From Pseudomonadota bacterium (GTDB lineage: Bacteria > Pseudomonadota > Gammaproteobacteria > GRL18): 5,857 bases of DNA. Below, piece by piece: positions 1 through 5,857 of the stretch. Where the stretch lies: the NCBI GenBank assembly GCA_030632745.1, contig DAOVUE010000120.1:1-5857 (forward strand), read 5' to 3'. The notes below the pieces were generated by a model that did not search any database, was not told the origin of the DNA, and saw only the letters and a program-made list of their open reading frames with translations. A program made the translations under genes and the position numbers. Within the stretch, counting starts at the first letter, position 1. Each line of letters begins with the position of its first letter.

Positions 1-82
1 GTTTTAATATTTCAGCAGCAATTTCACAATCATCACCGATTAAATCCCGCATACTGGCAAAAAATTTAACTTCAATACTCAC
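1..82 (-). CDS. moaD: MoaD, molybdopterin synthase sulfur-carrier subunit (N-terminal 27 residues, cut by window edge)
   Basis: Small ubiquitin-like subunit of molybdopterin synthase; in the family its C-terminal Gly-Gly thiocarboxylate gives sulfur to cyclic pyranopterin monophosphate (cPMP) on MoaE. Only the N-terminus is here: translation from a GTG at 82-80 gives VSIEVKFFASMRDLIGDDCE followed by IAAEILK. The pattern of a first beta strand ending in 'KFFA' and then 'RDLIG' is typical of MoaD. The GTG is chosen because an AGAGG Shine-Dalgarno lies 5 nt upstream; an overlapping ATG one base earlier in the DNA is out of frame and runs straight into TGA. It is transcribed away from moaC, the preceding enzyme of the same pathway, which supports the call. 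The C-terminal Gly-Gly is outside the window, so a related ThiS/MoaD-like carrier is not fully excluded. Confidence 0.72.
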   Translation of the reverse strand, partial: MSIEVKFFASMRDLIGDDCEIAAEILK

Positions 83-242
83 ATTGACCTCTCTTACTTT
101 ATATCACTGAATGCTGAATTTTATATTATTTAAAAGTATAATCCTGAACTATAAACTATATTCTCATTCAATGCATTGTTCTATGATCAATTCTATGAAC
201 AATCAAAAAGTATAATAACAAAATAACTATAAGCGGGTAATC
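83..242. promoter_or_regulatory. Divergent moaD/moaC intergenic region with candidate promoters
   Basis: Very AT-rich 160-bp spacer between two start codons. Facing moaC, perfect TATAAT hexamers occur at 137-142 and 211-216; the second would start RNA about 20 nt before the moaC ATG, but neither has a good -35 box. Facing moaD, a TATAAA with a weak TTCAGG 17 nt upstream can be seen on the minus strand. The moaC ribosome binding site is weak (GCGGG about 5 nt before the ATG). No molybdenum-cofactor riboswitch was recognised; the spacer seems too short and unstructured for one. Promoter assignments are inference from hexamers only. Confidence 0.4.
175..203. repeat. Operator-like dyad ATTGTTC-N15-GAACAAT with internal direct repeat
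   Basis: The arms ATTGTTC (175-181) and GAACAAT (197-203) are perfect inverted repeats of 7 bp. The octamer TTCTATGA also occurs twice in direct orientation, at 179-186 and 191-198, 12 bp apart. The dyad sits just upstream of a TATAAT hexamer (211-216), where a regulator of moaC or of both divergent genes could bind. It does not look like a ModE site to me. In AT-rich DNA a 7-bp dyad may arise by chance. Confidence 0.35.
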
Positions 243-719
243 ATGAGCGAATTAACACATTTTAATACTAAAGGTGAGGCACATATGGTGGATGTGGGTG
301 CAAAAGCCATTACTCATCGACGTGCTGTCACCGAAGGTCAGATTACTATGCTGCCTGAAACTCTGGCATTAATCGTTCAGGGTACACATAAAAAAGGCGA
401 TGTACTGGGAATTGCTCGAATTGCAGGTATTATGGCCGCCAAACAAACGGCTAATCTGATTCCCCTATGTCATCCCCTGGCGCTGACCCATGTTGATCTG
501 GAACTTATAGTCAATGAGTCTGAAAGCCTGGTTTCCTGCCGCTGCACGGTTGAAACTGATGGAAAAACCGGGGTTGAAATGGAAGCATTAACCGCCACTC
601 AGATTGCTTTATTAACTATTTATGATATGTGTAAAGCAGTGGATCGGGGCATGGTGATAGGCAATATTCGATTGCTGGAAAAAGAAGGTGGAAAATCCGG
701 TCATTGGATTTGCGGCTAA
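243..719 (+). CDS. moaC: MoaC, cyclic pyranopterin monophosphate synthase
   Basis: Second step of molybdenum cofactor synthesis: converts the MoaA product, 3',8-cyclo-7,8-dihydro-GTP, to cyclic pyranopterin monophosphate in the cytoplasm; the family works as a hexamer. The 158 residues match the usual length (E. coli about 161) and numbering. Visible hallmarks are MVDVGAK at 15-21, IPLCHPL at 73-79 (His77), the METDGKTG-like segment at 103-110, MEALTA at 113-118, DMCKAVD at 128-134 and KEGGKSG at 147-153. Asp128, Lys131 and Lys147 are the residues expected in the active site, so the enzyme looks intact. The ATG at 243 gives the usual short N-terminus before the MVDV motif; the SD is poor. It is divergent from moaD instead of being co-transcribed with it. 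No clear intrinsic terminator follows; an imperfect CCTCC/GGAGG pairing lacks a T run. Confidence 0.97.
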   Translation: MSELTHFNTKGEAHMVDVGAKAITHRRAVTEGQITMLPETLALIVQGTHKKGDVLGIARIAGIMAAKQTANLIPLCHPLALTHVDLELIVNESESLVSCRCTVETDGKTGVEMEALTATQIALLTIYDMCKAVDRGMVIGNIRLLEKEGGKSGHWICG

Positions 720-740
720 TCCTCCCCCCTGATACTACTA

Positions 741-782
741 TGTGTGGAGGGTGATTGTGTGGTGGGTGATTGTGGTAGATTG
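741..782. repeat. 15-bp tandem repeat, about 2.7 copies
   Basis: Starting 22 bp after the moaC stop, the unit TGTGGAGGGTGATTG (743-757) is followed directly by TGTGGTGGGTGATTG (758-772), with one A/T difference, then by a degenerate third copy TGGTAGATTG (773-782). The stretch is G/T-rich on the plus strand, unlike the surrounding AT-rich spacers. It is a minisatellite-like patch in a non-coding spacer; no function is evident. Confidence 0.8.
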
Positions 783-797
783 AAGATATAAATAAAC

Positions 798-826
798 TTG
801 CAGACAGTTACGACTTTAACTATACT
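798..826 (+). promoter_or_regulatory. Candidate promoter giving a leaderless mRNA for the DUF1640-like gene
   Basis: TTGCAG (798-803) and TATACT (821-826) are separated by exactly 17 nt; the -10 matches 5 of 6 consensus bases and the -35 matches 3 of 6. Transcription would start at or within a base or two of the ATG at 833, and there is no Shine-Dalgarno between the -10 box and that ATG. Inference from sequence only. Confidence 0.33.
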
Positions 827-832
827 CAAAAC

Positions 833-1081
833 ATGACTACAATCACTTTTGACACATTAAAATTTGTTGAACGACTCGTTAATTCCGGTATGCCTGAGAA
901 ACAGGCAAAGGCTTTGGCACAAGCAAAAATTAACGAAGCTAACCTGGAAGAACTGGCGACCAAGTCTGATCTTAGAGATGAACTTGCTCCTGTCCATTCT
1001 GATATGCGTTTAATTAAGTAGATGCTGGCATTGATCATTATTGCTACAGTTGTCCCTGCTTTAAAGTCTCTCTTTTCATAA
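833..1081 (+). pseudogene. DUF1640-like small coiled-coil membrane protein, interrupted by in-frame TAG
   Basis: The open part (833-1018, 62 residues) begins MTTITFDTLKFVERLVNSGM, continues with PEKQAKALAQAKI and has ELATKSDLRDEL near residues 40-51. This is the plan of DUF1640/CCDC90-type bacterial proteins: 'TFDT.KFV..L...G....QA.A', 'ELATK.DL', a short coiled coil ending '.LRLIKW', then one C-terminal transmembrane helix. Here a TAG at 1019-1021 falls after MRLIK, where the family usually has Trp (TGG). In the same frame 1022-1078 then encodes MLALIIIATVVPALKSLFS, a clear membrane helix, ending at TAA 1079-1081. Repairing the TAG gives a normal 82-residue protein. It is therefore probably a recent nonsense pseudogene, or makes a soluble 62-residue coiled coil without its anchor. 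Reinitiation at ATG 1022 is possible but no SD is seen. Such proteins often occur in several copies per genome; their function is unknown. Confidence 0.72.
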
Positions 1082-1130
1082 TCCTAAATAACATGGCATA
1101 CGATACCCTATAAAAAACACTGATAACCAG

Positions 1131-1170
1131 GAGCATGTCCGTAGCAGGATTTACATTCCCGGACAAGCTC
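1131..1170. repeat. 11-bp inverted repeat between convergent genes, candidate terminator
   Basis: GAGCATGTCCG (1131-1141) and CGGACAAGCTC (1160-1170) pair over 10 of 11 bases around an 18-nt loop. It lies 40 bp past the thiC stop and 50 bp past the end of the DUF1640-like gene, so it is where a two-way terminator would sit. Reading toward lower coordinates (thiC direction) a run of six T follows, but 13 nt beyond the stem (1112-1117); in the plus direction no T run follows. A second weaker dyad, TAACTCT/AGAGTTA (1180-1186 and 1213-1219), straddles the thiC stop codon. Terminator function is inference. Confidence 0.42.
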
Positions 1171-1209
1171 ATAGTCATTTAACTCTGTTTCATTACACAG
1201 AATGACAGC

Positions 1210-3162
<1,953 letters not shown>

Positions 3163-3208
3163 TTAATTGTATGGCATCACATTGTTGGATGGTGTAATAC
3201 AGATTAAG

Positions 3209-3295
3209 TGCTTTCCTACGCCGGTGTGAACCGGATCAGGTTCGAAGGGTATTTCTCGCCTCATTTCTCGCATCTTAGCTTGAGGACCCCTAGCA
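3209..3295 (-). promoter_or_regulatory. TPP riboswitch (THI element) of thiC
   Basis: Read on the minus strand, the aptamer runs P1 (TGCT 3295-3292 with AGCA 3212-3209), P2 (GGGT with ACCC), P3 (CCTCA with TGAGG, 17-nt loop), junction CGAGAAAT, then GAACCTGATC and P5 (CCGG-TTCACA-CCGG), followed by GCGTAGGAA. The 'ACCC..GAACCTGATC.GGTT' and 'CCGGCGTAGG' blocks are the thi-box signature. It lies 109 nt upstream of thiC, so it senses thiamine pyrophosphate and lowers ThiC synthesis when thiamine is sufficient. One oddity: the conserved UGAGA of the pyrimidine-sensing junction is CGAGA here, and a GCGAGAAAT copy also occurs in the P3 loop. Confidence 0.95.
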
Positions 3296-3301
3296 GGACT
3301 G

Positions 3302-3330
3302 AAAATAACTGAAATTTGATAAAATTTCAA
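3302..3330 (-). promoter_or_regulatory. thiC: Candidate sigma70 promoter of thiC
   Basis: On the minus strand TTGAAA (3330-3325, 5 of 6 consensus bases) and TATTTT (3307-3302, 4 of 6) are 17 nt apart. Transcription would begin around 3295, just at the start of the riboswitch aptamer, which strongly favours this placement. The spacer is occupied by an 8-bp palindrome. Confidence 0.5.
3310..3329 (-). terminator. Perfect 8-bp palindrome after the YeeE-family gene: AT-rich terminator or operator
   Basis: TGAAATTT (3310-3317) and AAATTTCA (3322-3329) form a perfect stem around a 4-nt loop, 11 bp after the stop codon of the upstream transporter gene. On the minus strand it is followed by GTTATTTT, a broken T-rich tail, so it may be a weak intrinsic terminator. 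It also fills the spacer of the proposed thiC promoter and could instead be a protein-binding site. The stem is AT-rich, so termination strength is doubtful. Confidence 0.4.
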
Positions 3331-3340
3331 GTAGAAAGAC

Positions 3341-4606
3341 CTATAATGCTTCCAGTTTTCTCATACCGGCAGGCAATAATTTCAGTTCAACTAAAGCAGT
3401 GATCAGGACGGCAAAAAATGAAGCATCTTCATAAAGCATTTGATAATATTGAATTTTCATGGTCAGAGCACTGCCAAAAACAATGGCTATAAAAGCAAAA
3501 ATGGAACCTACAGCCAGTGTTGAAAAACCGGTGATACCTTGTCCGATAGTACAACCCATGGCCAAAACACCACCAAAACCCATTAAAACAGCACCAATGA
3601 CATGAGTAATAAAATCTTTACTATTAAAAAACCATTCAATTCTGAAGCTTTTAGTCACCAGAGCCCAGAATAAAGAGCCCAGGATCACTCCGAAAACAGA
3701 AACAATACCAAACGTTAACTTGGAAGATGGCAGGCCTGAGCTGACGTAGCCCAGGGTTTGCCCCATCGGATTAATAAAGGTAAAGGACTGTGATGATAGA
3801 GCGGCCCCCTGAGCAGGCTTACCTGCTTCTGAGTCACTCACCATATCCCAGTTCTCATAATACTCTGCAAGAGTATATTGTTCACCCTCATCCACCAGAT
3901 CAATCATTATGGAATTGCTCAAATACCAGCCGGCTAAAACCGCCAGCCCCACCACCAGGCCGGCAAACCAGTGCTCAGGATTATTGCGAAAGCCTTTACC
4001 CCTGAGAATATACAGCAACATCAGAAACACAATAGCTCCTCCAATGATCAAACGGGTAAACAGCGGATTGTCTCTATTGATAATTGAGCCCAAATCCTGT
4101 TGAGTTTGCAGAGAAATAGCCAGAGGACGAATCCAGTCATAAAAAAGAATTGAAAAAAGTGTCTTGTCAGTGCCGGGAAAGGGGGTAATCATAAAATAGG
4201 CGATAAAAGCAATAATAATAAAAACAATAATAGACTTAATATTACCCCCGCCGATACGAATCAATGTTTTATTACCGCAGCCACTGGCCAGAGTCATACC
4301 AACACCAAATAAAAAACCACCCAGGATATTTTCTGCCCAGACCAGCTGACTGGCACGATAAGGAGGAAAACTTGCATCCGCATTAACAATACCCAGGTAT
4401 TCCATCAGCAGCATACCGGTGATAGCAACCGCTATGGCTAATAACCAGGAACGAAAACGGCTGTAATCCCCCATATTGACCATATCTGAAACTGCACCCA
4501 TGGTACAAAAGTTTGTTTTATTAACTACTGCACCTAAAATAAAGGCCACTATAAAAACACACAGCAGTAGTGTTGTTTGAGCTTCAGAAAATGATTCAAA
4601 TAACAT
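3341..4606 (-). CDS. YeeE/YedE-family membrane protein, probable thiosulfate/sulfur-compound transporter
   Basis: Polytopic inner-membrane protein of 421 residues with about ten hydrophobic segments (roughly 12-30, 54-74, 93-110, 125-142, 185-203, 213-231, 299-318, 333-352, 362-383, 395-412). It shows the family's pseudo-repeat motifs: TNFCTMGAVSD (Cys34), GVGMTLASGCGNKTLIR (Cys110) and GFGGVLAMGCTIGQGITG (Cys352). These three cysteines correspond to those of the characterised thiosulfate transporter TsuA (YeeE), thought to pass thiosulfate by transient S-S-S-H bonds. It is longer than E. coli YeeE (about 350); the extra length is mainly a polar loop at 235-295 containing SFTFINPMGQTLGY. The ATG at 4606 has AGGAG 8 nt upstream. 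No TusA/YeeD-like partner is next to it, so the exact substrate is uncertain. It precedes thiC in the same direction, but thiC has its own promoter and riboswitch. Confidence 0.9.
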   Translation of the reverse strand: MLFESFSEAQTTLLLCVFIVAFILGAVVNKTNFCTMGAVSDMVNMGDYSRFRSWLLAIAVAITGMLLMEYLGIVNADASFPPYRASQLVWAENILGGFLFGVGMTLASGCGNKTLIRIGGGNIKSIIVFIIIAFIAYFMITPFPGTDKTLFSILFYDWIRPLAISLQTQQDLGSIINRDNPLFTRLIIGGAIVFLMLLYILRGKGFRNNPEHWFAGLVVGLAVLAGWYLSNSIMIDLVDEGEQYTLAEYYENWDMVSDSEAGKPAQGAALSSQSFTFINPMGQTLGYVSSGLPSSKLTFGIVSVFGVILGSLFWALVTKSFRIEWFFNSKDFITHVIGAVLMGFGGVLAMGCTIGQGITGFSTLAVGSIFAFIAIVFGSALTMKIQYYQMLYEDASFFAVLITALVELKLLPAGMRKLEAL

Positions 4607-4651
4607 TAAAAATTCTCCTGAAAAAATATTTTTAATAGACTTATCAGCACC

Positions 4652-4679
4652 ATTCTAACAAAAGTCTTTATAAAAACAA
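4652..4679 (-). promoter_or_regulatory. Candidate promoter of the YeeE-family gene
   Basis: On the minus strand TTGTTT (4679-4674, 3 of 6) and TAGAAT (4657-4652, 5 of 6) are 16 nt apart, which would give a leader of about 40 nt ending in the AGGAG ribosome binding site. It lies between the gene and the hairpin repeat. Based on hexamers in AT-rich DNA only. Confidence 0.3.
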
Positions 4680-4688
4680 TATTTAGTT

Positions 4689-4773
4689 AATCAAAGGGGT
4701 CATAATCAAAGGGGTCAGAGTAAATGATTTATAAAAAAATCATTTACTCTGACCCCTTTGATTTCCTTTGATT
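4689..4773. mobile_element. REP/MITE-like hairpin element: perfect 27-bp inverted repeat with nested outer copies
   Basis: The arms at 4704-4730 and 4737-4763 are perfect reverse complements over 27 bp around a 6-nt loop (ATAAAA). Each arm carries the core AAAGGGGTCAGAGTAAATGA. The outer end of each arm is repeated once more in the same orientation: AATCAAAGGGGTC at 4689-4701 (copy of 4704-4716) on the left and CCTTTGATT at 4765-4773 on the right, so the outer copies can also pair with each other. From memory, hairpins with GGGGTCAGAGTAAA are common in many proteobacterial genomes and occur near IS200/REP-associated tyrosine transposases; that association is recalled, not shown here. No transposase is present, so this would be a non-autonomous copy. 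It separates two divergent genes. Confidence 0.75.
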
Positions 4774-4801
4774 TGGTCTACCTTTTGGCCTTAAATTCTT
4801 T

Positions 4802-4807
4802 TATAAT
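4802..4807 (+). promoter_or_regulatory. Candidate -10 box (TATAAT) for the PIMT-like gene
   Basis: A perfect TATAAT lies 56 bp before the ATG at 4864, but at 16-18 nt upstream there is only TACCTT-like sequence, so the -35 box is poor. The spot falls just downstream of the hairpin repeat, which may have replaced or shifted the original upstream element. Confidence 0.35.
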
Positions 4808-4830
4808 TGAAGTTTACTCCTGCTCCCTAT

Positions 4831-4854
4831 TTAACAATAAAGTTAACAATAAAG
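4831..4854 (+). repeat. Perfect 12-bp tandem duplication in the leader of the PIMT-like gene
   Basis: TTAACAATAAAG occurs twice without a gap (4831-4842 and 4843-4854). The second copy plus the next G forms the AAAGG Shine-Dalgarno (4851-4855), 8 nt before the ATG at 4864. That spacing is why the ATG at 4864 is preferred over an in-frame ATG at 4873. A slippage duplication is the simple explanation. Confidence 0.8.
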
Positions 4855-4863
4855 GCATAACAA

Positions 4864-5526
4864 ATGATTGAAATGAATTTTGAAACTGCTCGACACAATA
4901 TGATTGAACAGCAAATAAAACCATGGAATGTCATTGACCCGGTTGCTCTGGACGCATTGGAAGCTATTCCAAGAGAGAATTTTGTCCCCTCCGGTATGAA
5001 AAAATCTGCTTTTTCTGATTTTGAATTACCTATCGACTGCCATCAGGTTATGCTCGCACCCAAGATAGAAGCAAAAATTCTTCAGGCAGTACAAATTCAA
5101 AGCACAGATAATGTTCTGGAAATTGGAACGGGCAGCGGCTATATGACAGCTCTTCTGGCTCACCTTGCTGCCACCGTCCGCACAGTTGAAATACATAGTG
5201 AATTAAGCCGGCAGGCAGAGCAAAACCTTAAAGCTGAAGAGCTTGATAATGTCACCTTTGTTGTTGCTGATGCAGCACAGGGTTTTAACAGTGATGAGAG
5301 CTTCGATGTTATTATCTTAACCGGCTCGGTTCCTCAACTGCCTGAAAGTTTTAAGCAAAGTCTGAAACCCGATGGCCGTCTCTTTGCTGTTATCGGTACA
5401 GCACCGATTATGAAAGCAATGCTGATCACACGAATAGCAAGCGATCAATTTTCTTATGAAGAACTATTTGAAACAGAAATTCCAGTACTGGAAAATGTAA
5501 CACAGGACAATTCATTTACCTTATAA
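4864..5526 (+). CDS. PIMT-like SAM-dependent methyltransferase (protein-L-isoaspartate O-methyltransferase family)
   Basis: A 220-residue cytoplasmic class I methyltransferase. The N-terminus (NFETARHNMIEQQIKPWNVI, residues 5-24, then IPRENFVP at 35-42) and the SAM-binding motif VLEIGTGSGYMTALLA at 84-99, with acidic Glu109 ending the next strand, are those of the Pcm family; a later strand FDVIILTGSVPQLPE and LKPDGRLFAVIG follow the usual fold. Pcm enzymes methylate isoaspartate in damaged proteins. However, the 'GQTIS.P' substrate motif of true PIMT is here CHQVMLAPKIEAKIL (59-73), as in the divergent branch that, as I recall, is often found beside rhodanese and TolC-type genes, so isoaspartate repair is not assured. 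The start at 4864 has AAAGG 8 nt upstream. A hemerythrin-like gene follows after 3 nt, probably in the same transcript. Full length, no defects. Confidence 0.88.
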   Translation: MIEMNFETARHNMIEQQIKPWNVIDPVALDALEAIPRENFVPSGMKKSAFSDFELPIDCHQVMLAPKIEAKILQAVQIQSTDNVLEIGTGSGYMTALLAHLAATVRTVEIHSELSRQAEQNLKAEELDNVTFVVADAAQGFNSDESFDVIILTGSVPQLPESFKQSLKPDGRLFAVIGTAPIMKAMLITRIASDQFSYEELFETEIPVLENVTQDNSFTL

Positions 5527-5529
5527 ATT

Positions 5530-5817
5530 ATGATAAAAATTGCACAATTAGTAAAACAATCTTCGGATGCAAGTAGTAACGAAACACCCTTTGAACGTCC
5601 TCTTGAGTTATTAGAGAGTTGTCATGAAAAAATTATACATTTTTCTTCTACATTATTAAAACTCAGCACTGCCCTAAAGCAGCAGGGCTGGTCTGAAGAA
5701 CTGACTGCAACAGCACATAATATCACTCGCTATTTTAATATAGCCGGTCCCGAGCATCATTTTGATGAAGAACTAAAAATATTTCCTCCAAATATCGCAG
5801 TTAATATATATTCATAA
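5530..5817 (+). CDS. Hemerythrin-like (HHE) protein, apparently truncated by an early in-frame stop
   Basis: The 95 residues match the first half of small bacterial hemerythrin-like proteins: PLELLESCHEKI at 24-35 (His32), a helix, then ITRYFNIAGPEHHFDEELKIFP at 65-86 with His76, His77, Glu80 and Glu81. These resemble the first di-iron ligands of a four-helix bundle; the later His/Asp ligands are missing. Family members usually run to roughly 150-180 residues. After the TAA at 5815-5817 the same frame continues with DQQSSDLIQLINR to the window end, resembling the next helix of the family. So this is probably a nonsense-truncated gene continuing beyond 5857; a short natural protein is the alternative. 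It starts 3 nt after the methyltransferase stop with only a weak SD, suggesting translational coupling. With half the ligands it should not bind a di-iron centre. Confidence 0.68.
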   Translation: MIKIAQLVKQSSDASSNETPFERPLELLESCHEKIIHFSSTLLKLSTALKQQGWSEELTATAHNITRYFNIAGPEHHFDEELKIFPPNIAVNIYS

Positions 5818-5857
5818 GATCAACAAAGCAGTGACTTAATTCAGCTTATTAATCGTA

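Noticed and set aside
720..750. Intrinsic terminator after moaC from CCTCC and GGAGG
   Set aside because: Only 5 bp pair around a long loop and no T run follows.
826..1038. 70-residue reading frame on the minus strand across the DUF1640-like gene
   Set aside because: It is antisense to a recognisable gene, has no family resemblance and no credible ribosome binding site.
3790..4103. Two overlapping plus-strand frames of 64 and 71 residues
   Set aside because: Both are antisense shadows of the transporter gene, rich in Pro and low-complexity residues with no known domain.
4689..4773. CRISPR-like repeat array
   Set aside because: The repeats are nested palindrome arms with no spacers of regular length and no cas gene.

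Overview
The window looks like chromosomal DNA of an AT-rich gammaproteobacterium. The evidence is the ThiC and MoaC sequences, a PIMT-like gene of the proteobacterial type, a DUF1640-type small coiled-coil protein and a hairpin repeat familiar from proteobacterial genomes. A sulfur-metabolising relative is possible because of the long YeeE/YedE sulfur transporter, but that is inference. There is no phage, plasmid, CRISPR, tRNA or rRNA signal.

Layout. (1) Positions 1-719 hold a divergent molybdenum cofactor pair: the N-terminus of moaD (minus, cut by the window edge) and complete moaC (plus), with an AT-rich intergenic region carrying an operator-like dyad. (2) Positions 720-1209 hold a short 15-bp tandem repeat, a small DUF1640-like membrane-anchored coiled-coil gene broken by an in-frame TAG, and structured convergent 3' DNA. 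(3) Positions 1210-3345 hold thiC (minus), preceded by a TPP riboswitch, its promoter and a leader hairpin that could hide the ribosome binding site. (4) Positions 3341-4606 hold a YeeE/YedE-family transporter (minus), whose end abuts the thiC promoter. (5) Positions 4607-4863 are a divergent intergenic region dominated by a perfect 27-bp inverted repeat (REP/MITE-like) and a 12-bp tandem duplication. (6) Positions 4864-5857 hold a PIMT-like methyltransferase followed 3 nt later by a hemerythrin-like gene that stops early in frame.

How they fit together: MoaC and MoaD act in the same pathway (molybdopterin synthesis). ThiC makes the pyrimidine half of thiamine and is controlled by thiamine pyrophosphate through its leader. 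The YeeE-type transporter could supply reduced sulfur, which thiazole and molybdopterin synthesis both need, but the link is only by proximity. The two interrupted small genes use different stop codons (TAG and TAA) and intact genes here end in both, so gene decay is more likely than stop-codon reassignment.

I found no convincing new multi-gene system. The points most worth a second look are the nonsense-split DUF1640 gene, the riboswitch with a duplicated sensor segment and possible SD-sequestering platform, the nested hairpin repeat, and the early stop in the hemerythrin-like gene.
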